DNA from: CBINFS01 sp966250015
GTDB taxonomy: Bacteria > Bacteroidota > Rhodothermia > Rhodothermales > DASSAV01
Reading direction: 5' to 3'
Length of the DNA: 46,427 nt
Assembly (NCBI GenBank): GCA_966250015.1
Contig: CBINFS010000029.1
Coordinates: 1-46,427, forward strand
Part shown: positions 1 through 7,909 of the stretch, in pieces
Layout: the number at the start of each line of letters is the position of its first letter
Position numbering within the stretch: the stretch's first letter is position 1
Notes under the pieces: model-generated
Seen by the model: only the letters and a program-made list of their open reading frames with translations
Told to the model about the DNA's origin: nothing
Databases searched by the model: none
Translations under genes and position numbers: made by a program

Positions 1-46
1 GCGCCGTTCGGTACGGGATGTGGGTATCTTGGGGAGAGATGGATCC
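1..46. repeat. Right arm of a palindromic element, identical to the window's last 45 bases
   Basis: Bases 1-45 are identical to 46383-46427. The segment closes with GATGGATCC at 38-46, the reverse complement of GGATCCATC at 46316-46324. Its opening GCGCCGTTCG is the reverse complement of CGAACGGCGC at 46335-46344. The window therefore starts inside a palindromic repeat whose left arm is seen only at the far end. This can be a circular assembly overlap or a contig broken at a dispersed repeat. Confidence 0.85.
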
Positions 47-513
47 GCGCGTTTCCGATTTCAAAGGGGTTTTCTGCTTCTCTTTTGACCCGGCAAAAGA
101 GAAGGAAATATGAGGATCTACCCCTCAGTCGCTCCGCGACTGATTCCCTGTCCAGGGGAGCAGTATGTGGTGCCTTTCTCACCTGTTTTAAAAAACCTGA
201 AAGGCAGCACTTCGTTAAGATCCTTCCTCGCAAGGCTCGTCAGGATGACATTTTGAGAGGTACAGGCAACCGACCGGGTTTACCTCTACTGCCACCGCCC
301 CATGGTGTCATCCCGAATCCCGCACAGCGGGTGAGGGATCTTTTTGAAACGCGGCCTTTGAGGATGATTGCTCGGGTGCGCACCGCACCTCATTACCGAT
401 TATGCCAATCCCAAAGGCCACAGCTCGGGAAGATTCCTCGTCACTTCGTCAGTTTTTAAGGTATGCACTACCTAACAGCCCGGACGGACACCGCACTCAA
501 CTTGGTATCGTCC
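47..513. repeat. Gene-free spacer with several palindromic repeats
   Basis: No convincing gene is seen here; the reading frames present have no recognisable family or coding character. A perfect 11-bp hairpin lies at 77-87/94-104 (CTTCTCTTTTG and its complement, loop of six). A nested hairpin lies at 121-158: CAGTCGC/GCGACTG at 126-142 inside CCCCT/AGGGG. Two related blocks at 217-250 and 306-343 carry the 'aggatgaca' and 'tgtcatcc' ends typical of small dispersed elements. The stretch 425-452 resembles, in reverse orientation, the block at 5315-5359. There is no T-run hairpin that would terminate serA. Confidence 0.6.
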
Positions 514-1728
514 TCACTCCTCCCCATCGAGCGAAATGACCGACGCTGCAAGCACGCCTGCCTGCTCGCCGATGCGGCGCAGGACGTCCTCGTCAGGCTC
601 GCCGTCGAAGCGGATGCGGGCGAGGGCGGCGTCGCCGCCGGCAAAGATCAGGTTTTCCATCTCCTGCACGTTCCAACCCGCCCTGCGCACTTCGTCGAGC
701 ACCGACGCCAGCACGCCGACCTGATCGACGTGCCGTACTGTTAGCAGGTGCGTCGCCGCCGAGTGCTCGGCCAGGTTGACCGTGTTCGGCGCACGGCCGG
801 TTCTCGCGTATTCCACGATGACCCGTACGGCCTCGTCTGCGATCGCCGCCTGCGCCTGCTCGGTCGAAGCGCCGATGTGGTGCGTGAGGTACACGCCCGG
901 CAGGCCTGTCAGGAGATGCTCGAAAGCCCCCTCCTTGCCTGCTGGCTCGTTGTCGATCACGTCGAGACCCGCCCGGATCCCTTTCTCTTTGATTGCCCAT
1001 TGCAGGGCTTCCTCGTCGACGACCGAGGCCCGCGACGTGTTGATAAACAGCGCGCCCGGCTTCATCGCCTCGAAAAATGCCCGGTTTGCGAGATGCTTTG
1101 TATCGGGCGTTCCGGCAACGTGAATCGAGACAATATCAGCTTCCCTCGCCACGTCCATCGGGCTCGCTTTGCGGCTGATCCCGAGCGATCCCGCCTCCTC
1201 GTCGGTCAGCGAGCGGCTCCAGGCAATGATCCGCACGTCGAACCCCCGTGCCCGCCTGACCAGCTCCTTCCCGATGTTGCCCAATCCGATGATCCCGAGC
1301 GTCTTCCCTTTGACCCCCTCCGCCTTCGAATACTTCGCCTTGTTCCACCGACCTTCGCGCGCGTCGGCCACGTTCTCCGGGATGTACCGGTCCAGCGCGA
1401 GGATAAGCCCCATCGCCAGCTCCGCGACGGCCGCGGCATTCTTGCCCGGACAGTTCGAGACGAAGATGCCCCGGCGAGACGCCGCGTCGACGTCGATGTT
1501 ATCGTACCCAGCGCCCGCACGTACGATCAGCTCCAGGCTTGGACTCACATCCATCGCCTCCGCAGGCACCTTCGTCGAACGCACGACCAGTACCTCGGGC
1601 TTTTCTTCTTTGAGTGCTTCGATCAGCTCGGCTCCCTTTGCCTGGGGCTTGCTCACCACCTGATGGCCCTCTTCACTCAACGCCCGAATACAAGTCTCCG
1701 AAAGTGTATCTGCCAGGAGGATTTTCAT
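514..1728 (-). CDS. serA: D-3-phosphoglycerate dehydrogenase
   Basis: Oxidises 3-phosphoglycerate to 3-phosphohydroxypyruvate with NAD, the first step of serine synthesis in the cytoplasm. The 404-residue protein shows the 2-hydroxyacid dehydrogenase fold: dinucleotide motif GLGNIG (148-153), catalytic Arg233 in TSRASVVDE, Glu261 in LDVIDNEP and His284 in THHIGAS. A C-terminal ACT domain (about 327-400) suggests serine feedback control, which is a family property and not visible directly. The ATG at 1728 is chosen because GAGGTGG lies just upstream and MKILLADTLSE fits the family N-terminus; a longer TTG-started frame to 1800 exists. It follows the DUF1015 gene by about 80 bases and probably shares its transcript. 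serC and serB are not in the window. Confidence 0.95.
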   Translation of the reverse strand: MKILLADTLSETCIRALSEEGHQVVSKPQAKGAELIEALKEEKPEVLVVRSTKVPAEAMDVSPSLELIVRAGAGYDNIDVDAASRRGIFVSNCPGKNAAAVAELAMGLILALDRYIPENVADAREGRWNKAKYSKAEGVKGKTLGIIGLGNIGKELVRRARGFDVRIIAWSRSLTDEEAGSLGISRKASPMDVAREADIVSIHVAGTPDTKHLANRAFFEAMKPGALFINTSRASVVDEEALQWAIKEKGIRAGLDVIDNEPAGKEGAFEHLLTGLPGVYLTHHIGASTEQAQAAIADEAVRVIVEYARTGRAPNTVNLAEHSAATHLLTVRHVDQVGVLASVLDEVRRAGWNVQEMENLIFAGGDAALARIRFDGEPDEDVLRRIGEQAGVLAASVISLDGEE

Positions 1729-1810
1729 GGACCACCTCGTTAACGGTTGTGAATGAACGCTACGGCCCGGTCGGCCGACCCGAAGAATGTGGACCAGCAA
1801 AAACCGTCAC

Positions 1811-3022
1811 TCAGAAAACGTGTACGAGCAACCCGCTGCGCAGCTTGGGCTCGAACCACGTCGATTTCGGCGGCATGAGTAAACCCGCATCGGAGACGTC
1901 GACCAGGTCCCGGATCGACGTCGGGTACATCGAAATGGCCAGCATCGCCGCCCCCTCGTCCACCATCTTCTCCAGCGCTTTTGTGCCACGAATCCCGCCC
2001 ACGAAGTCGATGTTTGGATCGCGCCGGACGTCCTCGATCCCGAGCACCGGAGCGAGCACGTACTCACTGAGCCGCGACACGTCCAGCCTGTCCACCGGCG
2101 AGTCGGTGCGGCTCTCGGGGAGGCGCACCCGGTGCCAACTGCCCTTCAGGTACATACAGACGGTGCCCGGCTCGTCGGGGATCGCCCGGTCGACGTCCCG
2201 CTCCACCTCGAGATCTCTTTCCAGGCGTGCGAGGAAGTCTTCAGGCGAGAGCGCCATCCGGCGGACGACCCGGTTGTACGGCAGGATGTTCATCTGATCC
2301 ATCGCAAACAGCACGGCCGGGAAAAATTCGAATTCGCCATCCTTGGCCCCCTTCGCCCGCATCTCCTCGGCGGCTCGGCTCGACGCCTTGCATCGGTGAT
2401 GGCCGTCGGCGATGTAAAGCTTCTCGACGTTCTCGAACGCCTCGACGAGCGCTCCGGGATTCGCCACCTTCCAGACGGTGTGCCGGACACCGTCCTCGGC
2501 GACGAAGTCGTAGAGCGGCGCCTGCGCTTTCGCCTCCTCGATTAGCCGGTTGATGTCGGACTGCCCCCGGTAGGTCATCATGACGGGCTCGGCGTGCGCC
2601 TGCTGCGTCAGGATGTGGCGCGTCCGGTCGTCTTCCTTGTCCTGGCGGGTCTTTTCGTGCTTCAGGATCGTGTCGTCGTCGTACTCGGCGACCGACACGC
2701 ACCCGAAGAGTCCATCCTGCACGTGCTTGCCCATCTCGAGGCGATAGACGTACAGCGATGGCTCCTCCTCTCGAGTAAAATGCTCTCCTTCGAGGAACCG
2801 TCGCAGGTTTTCGGCGCCCTTCTCGTAGACCTCCGGCGCGTGCTCATCGGTGCCTTCGGGAAGATCGATTTCAGGCCGGACGACGTGCAAAAAGCTGAGT
2901 GGTTTTCCTTCCGCCAGCGCCCTCGCCTCCGTGGAGTTGATTACGTCGTAAGGAACCGATGCGATCTGTTCGACTTTTTCAGGAACGGGACGGTAGGCGC
3001 GAAATGGATACAACGTGGCCAT
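1811..3022 (-). CDS. DUF1015 family protein
   Basis: A 403-residue cytoplasmic protein of the DUF1015 family, whose biochemical role is not established. Visible motifs are HEKTR (122-126) and, most strikingly, DGHHR (206-210) in YIADGHHRCKAS. That motif resembles the DG-x-HR signature of ParB/sulfiredoxin-like folds, which include free-serine kinases. It lies directly upstream of serA on the same strand, and DUF1015 genes often sit beside serA/serC in Bacteroidota. A role in serine or phosphoserine metabolism is an inference from these two facts. The ATG at 3022 (MATLYPFRAY) matches the family start; an upstream TTG extension of 33 residues looks non-coding. Its promoter should lie in 3023-3204, shared divergently with the PqqD-like gene. 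Confidence 0.9.
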   Translation of the reverse strand: MATLYPFRAYRPVPEKVEQIASVPYDVINSTEARALAEGKPLSFLHVVRPEIDLPEGTDEHAPEVYEKGAENLRRFLEGEHFTREEEPSLYVYRLEMGKHVQDGLFGCVSVAEYDDDTILKHEKTRQDKEDDRTRHILTQQAHAEPVMMTYRGQSDINRLIEEAKAQAPLYDFVAEDGVRHTVWKVANPGALVEAFENVEKLYIADGHHRCKASSRAAEEMRAKGAKDGEFEFFPAVLFAMDQMNILPYNRVVRRMALSPEDFLARLERDLEVERDVDRAIPDEPGTVCMYLKGSWHRVRLPESRTDSPVDRLDVSRLSEYVLAPVLGIEDVRRDPNIDFVGGIRGTKALEKMVDEGAAMLAISMYPTSIRDLVDVSDAGLLMPPKSTWFEPKLRSGLLVHVF

Positions 3023-3204
3023 ATATAAAAACGGATTGGGTAATCGATGAGAACAGATGGGATACTGAAGTTTACGGAACGCGCCTGCGGTCGGCAACCG
3101 CGCCCGACACGAATGTAACAAAAAGCCGCCGGTCGCCGGGGCTTGCCGATCAGAAACCCGTGTGGTATCCTACCACCTGACCGCTCATCCTCCCGGTAGC
3201 CAAC

Positions 3205-3480
3205 ATGTCTGAAAATTCGACCTCCGAAAAACCCCTCCGCAGGCCTGAGATCACGTCGTATCAGGTTGGTGACGAGCTCGTCCTTTACGACGACCGCAAC
3301 CAGACCGCGATATCGCTCAACTACACGGCGGCCGCCGTCTGGGAGCTCTGTTCCGGAGAGTTCACGGTCGACACCATCATCGCAATGATCGACTCCATGT
3401 ACGGGTCCGACGATGAGGTCATCGATTCCGAGATCCTTCAGACGATCGACCGGTTTCGCTCACTGGATCTGCTCGTATGA
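3205..3480 (+). CDS. PqqD-family peptide-binding protein
   Basis: A 91-residue small protein of the PqqD type. In RiPP pathways such proteins bind the leader peptide of a ribosomally made precursor and present it to modifying enzymes. The sequence fits the compact winged fold: strands around VGDELVLYDDRNQTAISLN (about 22-40), then TAAAVWELCSG (about 42-52) and an acidic helix. The stop overlaps the start of the next gene by four bases (ATGA at 3477-3480), so the two are almost certainly translated together. No radical SAM enzyme, PqqA-like precursor or nucleotidyltransferase is seen nearby, so the client peptide is unknown. Confidence 0.82.
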   Translation: MSENSTSEKPLRRPEITSYQVGDELVLYDDRNQTAISLNYTAAAVWELCSGEFTVDTIIAMIDSMYGSDDEVIDSEILQTIDRFRSLDLLV

Positions 3481-4283
3481 ACGGCCGCGTTTACGTGTCG
3501 TTTGAAGGCACGCTCGTCTCCGTTGCTTCCTCCATCCCGGACGTGACGTCGTGGGTATCCTTTTGCTTCCGGGCGATGCTGGCGGACCGTACGAACGGCC
3601 GTGCGCCGGCCTCGTCGCTCGAAGTCGTCCGCACCGGAAGCGGATTCGCCCTGAACCGCGACGGGCAGACCTTGCTCGAAGCCGAAACTCTGGTCCCGGT
3701 GCTGCAACGGACCCGTCACGAGGTGATACAGGCCCACGTCGACAACCGGCGGGAGCTGCTCTGGCTGCACGCGGGCGCCGTGGCATCGGAAGCAGGCGCC
3801 GTGCTCCTGATCGGCCCCACCGGAAGCGGCAAGAGCTCCCTCACGGCCCGGCTGGTCGAAACGGGATGGTTTTACCTGTCAGACGACATTGCACCCCTGC
3901 ACCCCGAAACCTTCGCCGTCCACCCCTACCCGTTGACCCCGTTCAACCGCGAGCACACCGGCGAACCGCTGGGTCCGGATGGCATCGCCTCCCTGGACAA
4001 GGTCACCGTCAACATAGCGCCCGACCGTTACGCACGCGAGCCGTCGCCCGTCCGCGCGCTCGTTTTCCCAGTCTACGACCCCGACCATCCGGGTATCGTG
4101 CCCGTCACACCGGGTCCCGCCTCTCTGCGACTGCTTGCGCAGGGCATCAACACGCGCGATCTCGGCGAGGCGGCCGTCCGCACCGCAGCAGGCGTCAATC
4201 GCGAGAACCCGGCGTTCGAGCTCCACTACGCCGATCCCACACGCGCAGTAACGGACCTCCTGGAGCACCTCGGTACGCCCTGA
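3477..4283 (+). CDS. HPr kinase/phosphorylase-related kinase
   Basis: A 268-residue protein with the P-loop core of the HPr kinase family: Walker A GPTGSGKS (113-120) preceded by LLWLHAGAV (95-102), and SDD (135-137) at the usual acidic position. True HprK phosphorylates Ser46 of HPr and is about 310 residues with a distinct N-terminal domain. This shorter form resembles the HprK-like proteins that accompany PqqD proteins in peptide-modification cassettes. The four-base overlap with the PqqD-like gene strongly supports joint function. The substrate is unknown; a small protein or peptide is the best inference. The start ATG sits inside the preceding stop. Confidence 0.8.
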   Translation: MNGRVYVSFEGTLVSVASSIPDVTSWVSFCFRAMLADRTNGRAPASSLEVVRTGSGFALNRDGQTLLEAETLVPVLQRTRHEVIQAHVDNRRELLWLHAGAVASEAGAVLLIGPTGSGKSSLTARLVETGWFYLSDDIAPLHPETFAVHPYPLTPFNREHTGEPLGPDGIASLDKVTVNIAPDRYAREPSPVRALVFPVYDPDHPGIVPVTPGPASLRLLAQGINTRDLGEAAVRTAAGVNRENPAFELHYADPTRAVTDLLEHLGTP

Positions 4284-4450
4284 CCCCGCTTTTTTTGCGC
4301 CCGTACGGGATTGACGCGATGGCGGTGCGTGAGTACCATCCGATAATCGGCCATTGCCGGGCTGGTACTTCGGGAAACCTCGACGGCCCCCAGATGGAAT
4401 CCGGAAAAAACACGTTCATTCCCAACCGTACCCATCAACAGGAGGAAACC

Positions 4451-5005
4451 ATGAAGCCCCGTTCCCTACCGATTATTCTGGCCGTTCTCACGATTGCCGC
4501 GACGTCGCTTTATACCATACCGGTGTCCGCACAGGATACCGCAAGCGCTGGTTCCACTTTCATCGCTTCCGTCACACGGGACCTCGATAATCTCTCCCGG
4601 AAATACGTGGGCCTTGCACAGGCCATGGATGGGAAGTACGACTGGCGCCCGGGTGAGGGCGTACGCTCCGTAGGTGAGGTCTTCAACCTGATCGTCATGG
4701 AAAACGGCATGCTGTCCGGACTCCTGGCCGGTCAGCCCATGTCGATGGACGACCGCCCCGAACCCATTACCGACCCTGCTCAGCTTCAGGAAGCGCTCGC
4801 CGCCTCGTACACAACCGTTAAAGACGCCGTTGCCGCCATGCCGGAGAGTAGATTGACCGAGACGATCCAGTTCTTTGGACGCGAAACGACGCTTCAGGCC
4901 GCCCTCTATATGATGCTCGCGGATCAGCACGAGCACCTCGGCCAGTCCATCGCCTACGCGCGCACAAACAACGTTACCCCACCCTGGAGCCAACAGTCGG
5001 AATAA
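4451..5005 (+). CDS. Exported DinB-fold protein
   Basis: A 184-residue protein with a clear signal peptide (positively charged start, hydrophobic stretch to about 25, VSA just before the likely cleavage after residue 27). The mature part looks like a DinB/YfiT four-helix bundle: helices around TRDLDNLSRKYVGLAQAM, SVGEVFNLIVMENGML, a long middle helix, and the C-terminal ADQHEHLGQSIAYAR typical of the family, which often carries a metal-binding histidine. The GGAGGAAACC box immediately before ATG 4451 fixes the start. DinB-type proteins include thiol-dependent transferases, but secreted members have no assigned role. It is 167 bases past the HprK-like gene and has its own ribosome site. Confidence 0.85.
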   Translation: MKPRSLPIILAVLTIAATSLYTIPVSAQDTASAGSTFIASVTRDLDNLSRKYVGLAQAMDGKYDWRPGEGVRSVGEVFNLIVMENGMLSGLLAGQPMSMDDRPEPITDPAQLQEALAASYTTVKDAVAAMPESRLTETIQFFGRETTLQAALYMMLADQHEHLGQSIAYARTNNVTPPWSQQSE

Positions 5006-5028
5006 TCACTCTCCGTTATACTCGCATT

Positions 5029-5054
5029 GATTCTGGCTCGGAGGCCAGAATGAC
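5029..5054. repeat. Short palindromic repeat (REP-like)
   Basis: TTCTGGC (5031-5037) pairs with GCCAGAA (5044-5050), followed by TGAC. It is the same kind of unit as those at 5120, 12981, 13076, 13150 and 46184, with stem bases changed in a compensating way. Confidence 0.75.
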
Positions 5055-5119
5055 ATTCTATTAAGGTATAGGTGAAGTAAAAAGGTTACTTCCTTATCTG
5101 CCTAAAAACCATAATAACA

Positions 5120-5248
5120 CGTCATCTCCGCGAAGGCGGAGATCCAGGAGGGATTTGCGCGAGGCACAATTTTAAAGGCATGCCGTATGCTCACATGGAT
5201 TTCCTTCGTCAGTCGCTTTGCTCTCGTAGGCTTGGAAGCCGGAATGAC
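5120..5248. repeat. MITE-like unit with imperfect inverted ends
   Basis: It opens with CGTCATCTCCGCGAAGGCGG, a hairpin of TCTCCGC/GCGGAGA followed by ATCCAGGA, and ends in GCCGGAATGAC at about 5238-5247. The outer ends (GTCATCTCCG and CGGAATGAC) are near-complementary. The first 30 bases recur at 46109-46138, where the interior is different and shorter. Confidence 0.65.
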
Positions 5249-5311
5249 TTTTTGTGGCATTGAGTAACACCAAACATCCCGCATAGGCCTATCCCTCTAA
5301 ACCAACTCCCA

Positions 5312-5469
5312 CCATTGTCATTCCGAACGAACGTGACGAATCTTCCCGAAGTGCGAGGGTTCTGAATGGCGCGAACAGATCACGTGCTCTGTTCGCATCC
5401 CATTTATCATTCGCGAAGGCCTCATTTCATAAAGATCCCTCGTCGCGAGGCTCCTCAGGATGACAATGG
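5312..5469. mobile_element. MITE-like element with perfect 10-bp terminal inverted repeats
   Basis: CCATTGTCAT at 5312-5321 and ATGACAATGG at 5460-5469 are exact reverse complements bounding 158 bases with no gene. Subterminal blocks 'gacgaatcttcccgaag' (about 5335-5351) and 'agatccctcgtcgcgaggct' (about 5433-5452) resemble the blocks near 217-250 and 425-452. No clear target-site duplication is visible. A non-autonomous element or an immobile palindromic repeat are both possible. Confidence 0.6.
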
Positions 5470-5612
5470 TTAGGAGTGGAGAAAGGTTTAAGGATGCCAA
5501 CCTGCTCATCCCTTCACAAAAAATCACTCGCGCTTATCGGCGTCCATCTGCGGACTATTCTTGTTCATTCTTCGCGCCTTCGCGTATTCGCGTGAGACAT
5601 AAACACCCAAGA

Positions 5613-6395
5613 CTACCTCTTCCACGGTGGGGCGGTTTTGGACAGGAACGCGGCGATACCAGTGCGGCAGTCTTTGGTGGTACGGGCGAAGGCGTTGACG
5701 CGGGCGGCGTTGGAGAGCGCCTCGGAAAGAGGCAAGTCCCGGACCTCGGCCAGCACCTTTTTGGTGAGCGCAACCGCCGTGGCGCTCGTCTCGCGTGCAA
5801 GCTCGGCGGCGAGCTCATCTACGGCTTGATCGAGCGCGCTTCCGGAAACGGCGCGGGTGACGAGGCCGATCTCGGCTGCTTCAGCGGCGGTAAGGAGCCT
5901 TCCCCGGAGGAGCAGATCCCGGGCCGCCGCCTCGCCAACCTTTCGCAGCACGAATACCGACACAATGGCGGGGACGAACCCGATGCGAACCTCCGTAAAG
6001 CCGAGCCGAGCGTGATCGGCGACGATCGAGAAGTCACAGACGGCAGCGAGCCCGCACCCCCCGGCGATCGCGTGGCCGTTGACTCGTGCGATGACCGGCT
6101 TCGGGGTGCGATAGATCCGTTCGAAGAGCCGCGCCAGCCGCTCGGAGTCGGCCAGGTTCTCGGTGTCCGTCGCAGGTTCCATCACTTTGAGCTCCTCGAG
6201 GTCCGCACCGGCCGAAAACACATCGCCCGCCCCGGTCAGTACCATCACCCGAACGCGGTCATCCGCTTCCGCCTCGTCCAGCGCATGGGTAAGCCCTTCG
6301 ACGACGTTCCGATTGATTGCGTTACGCCGGTCTGGGCGGTTCAGCGTGATCCTGGCGACTCGGTCGACGACCTCGTAGATGACGGCTTCCGGCAT
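5613..6395 (-). CDS. Enoyl-CoA hydratase/isomerase, methylglutaconyl-CoA hydratase-like
   Basis: A 260-residue crotonase-superfamily enzyme. The oxyanion-hole segments SAGADL (61-66) and AGGCGL (111-116) are intact. The second acid of classical enoyl-CoA hydratases (Glu in GG-C-E-L) is replaced by Gly115, while Glu135 in GFTEVRIGFVPA is kept. The segment GFVPAIVSVFVLRK is typical of LiuC-type methylglutaconyl-CoA hydratases of leucine breakdown, so that is the preferred role, with moderate certainty. No other leucine-catabolism gene (carboxylase subunits, HMG-CoA lyase) lies in the window. The ATG at 6395 fits the family start MPEAVIYEVVD. It appears to be transcribed alone. Confidence 0.88.
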   Translation of the reverse strand: MPEAVIYEVVDRVARITLNRPDRRNAINRNVVEGLTHALDEAEADDRVRVMVLTGAGDVFSAGADLEELKVMEPATDTENLADSERLARLFERIYRTPKPVIARVNGHAIAGGCGLAAVCDFSIVADHARLGFTEVRIGFVPAIVSVFVLRKVGEAAARDLLLRGRLLTAAEAAEIGLVTRAVSGSALDQAVDELAAELARETSATAVALTKKVLAEVRDLPLSEALSNAARVNAFARTTKDCRTGIAAFLSKTAPPWKR

Positions 6396-6524
6396 GGCGG
6401 TCCATTCGTGTATGGATGCGTACGAACGGCATTGTACACAAAAAGGATCGAAATGACTTAAGAGAAATGGTTAATGGCCGATACTACAACCAAGGCAACG
6501 GTAAGTAGCCGCGTGTGACACATG

Positions 6525-6561
6525 AAAAACCCGTGCGTAGGGCAAGACGCACGGGTTTTTT
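6525..6561. terminator. Rho-independent terminator, probably bidirectional
   Basis: AAAACCCGTGCGT and ACGCACGGGTTTT form a strong stem (6525-6538/6547-6560) with an eight-base loop. It is flanked by T-runs on both strands. It begins at the last codon of the small membrane-protein gene and should end that minus-strand transcript. Confidence 0.85.
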
Positions 6562-6851
6562 CAATTATTGTACTCCTTCTTCCAGTCTATCTCCGACACA
6601 CCGGCAGGATGTTGATGGGCCGTCTCTCGCCTGTCGTTGAAGGGTTTGTGCGCTTCCGGGGTTCCATTTTTATCGTCCCTCCGCTCCCGTCGACTTTTGC
6701 GTCCCTGCACGAGCGCGAGCAGGGTCATGCCGAGGCCCATGAAGGCAAAGAAAAGAATGGCGCCTGCAAAGGGCGACAGATCACCAGTCGCAACCGTCAC
6801 CGGGATCACCATCGCCGCCAGTACGAATACCACGAACCCTACCCGAAACAT
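6561..6851 (-). CDS. Small two-helix membrane protein, unrecognised
   Basis: A 96-residue protein with two hydrophobic segments (about 3-21 and 28-48) followed by a charged tail rich in Lys/Arg and Asp/Glu, so both ends probably face the cytoplasm. The family is not recognised. Support for a real gene is its ATG start, its membrane topology and a strong terminator placed exactly at its stop codon. It is isolated, with about 160 bases on each side. No function is proposed. Confidence 0.6.
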   Translation of the reverse strand: MFRVGFVVFVLAAMVIPVTVATGDLSPFAGAILFFAFMGLGMTLLALVQGRKSRRERRDDKNGTPEAHKPFNDRRETAHQHPAGVSEIDWKKEYNN

Positions 6852-7013
6852 CGCTCGCCTCCAGCTACTACCTACTTCAGCCGCACTTTCCGGAGCACCC
6901 TCTGCCCGGTATTACGCGGGATTTGACGGAAATGACTACGACGCCTGCCCGGGTAACCACTTATTCAAATTGATAACATCCGGTTGAGGCAAATTTTAGG
7001 TCCCGTTTGTCTT

Positions 7014-7664
7014 TTATTCACGAACGAGAAAGCGGTAAAGCGGCCACACGTGTCGCACCAGCTCTATGGCATCCTTCACCAGTCGTCCCTTCACGGCAAG
7101 TACCCGCTCGCGGGGAATGAGGCGCACGACGAACAATTCGCTCCGCTCGATTTCCATTTTGAATCCCGCCGATTCGAGCGATTTTTGTATCGACGCGAAC
7201 TCTTCCGGAAACAGGTCGATCCGTTTGCGCGCTTCTTTCCACCGCTCCCCCATCCTCCTGCCTGCGTACAGGCCGATCTTGAATCCCTCCGGATGGAGGC
7301 TGTGAATGAGCTGAATGTCCGTAAGGCGCGTTAGACCCGGCCGGTAGAACGACAGCCAGAGGTGGTGCCGGCAGCCGCCCGCGCCGAAGTCATTCTCCAG
7401 AATACGGCTGAAGACGTTCCGTTCGGTCTCGAACCCGATCCCGTTCGGCAGCACCCAGTTCACCACCAGATCGTCCCGGTACGTCTTGAACGGATTCTGA
7501 ACGAACGTCCGTAGCGCCTCCTTTTCGATCCGGTACCGCTCGATGCGCGGCTCCTCACGCAGGCGCTCCAGCACCTGAAAGGCTTCGACCGGAAACCCCT
7601 CGAATGAAATGTCGAGCGTCTCGGGAATGAACAGCGTTTCGGGTAGTAGATTGGTCGGAAACAC
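7014..7664 (-). CDS. Conserved-looking protein of unknown function
   Basis: A 216-residue soluble-looking protein without signal peptide or membrane segment. Base composition at third codon positions is typical of neighbouring genes, which supports coding. It contains a charged region (RIEKEALRTF), a central segment with aromatic and His residues (GGCRHHLWLSFYR, about 97-109) and a basic C-terminal half. A distant likeness to DUF2461-type proteins was considered but is not convincing. The frame opens with GTG at 7664 and no Shine-Dalgarno site is evident, so the exact start is uncertain. It stands alone. Confidence 0.65.
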   Translation of the reverse strand: MFPTNLLPETLFIPETLDISFEGFPVEAFQVLERLREEPRIERYRIEKEALRTFVQNPFKTYRDDLVVNWVLPNGIGFETERNVFSRILENDFGAGGCRHHLWLSFYRPGLTRLTDIQLIHSLHPEGFKIGLYAGRRMGERWKEARKRIDLFPEEFASIQKSLESAGFKMEIERSELFVVRLIPRERVLAVKGRLVKDAIELVRHVWPLYRFLVRE

Positions 7665-7909
7665 GGGTACGGAAATACGCGCACAAAAACGTCCACCCCG
7701 CTAAAGAAGCTGCCTATCCGGGGTTCCGGTTGTTCGTCACAGATACCTTATCAATCGAATATCACAACAAATTGATCGTTTAAAACTTCAGTGAATGCCT
7801 GAAATACAGCAAAACAAAACCGTCCCTTTGAGGGGACCATAGGGGTGTAAAAATCATTTAGCGACTCGTAAAAATACAATTGCTTATATTTATCTCACAA
7901 AATAATAGA

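Larger units (their letters stand above)
5006..5612. repeat. Gene-free stretch packed with palindromic repeats
   Basis: No gene is visible. Three separable repeat units occur: a hairpin at 5029-5054, a longer unit at 5120-5248, and a unit with perfect 10-bp terminal inverted repeats at 5312-5469, each listed separately. The remaining sequence (about 5055-5119 and 5470-5612) shows nothing recognisable. Confidence 0.75.

Noticed and set aside
3551..4450. Long plus-strand frame running into the DinB-fold gene
   Set aside because: The upstream part overlaps the PqqD/HprK-like genes in another frame and is Arg/Pro rich. The Shine-Dalgarno site and signal peptide fix the real start at 4451.
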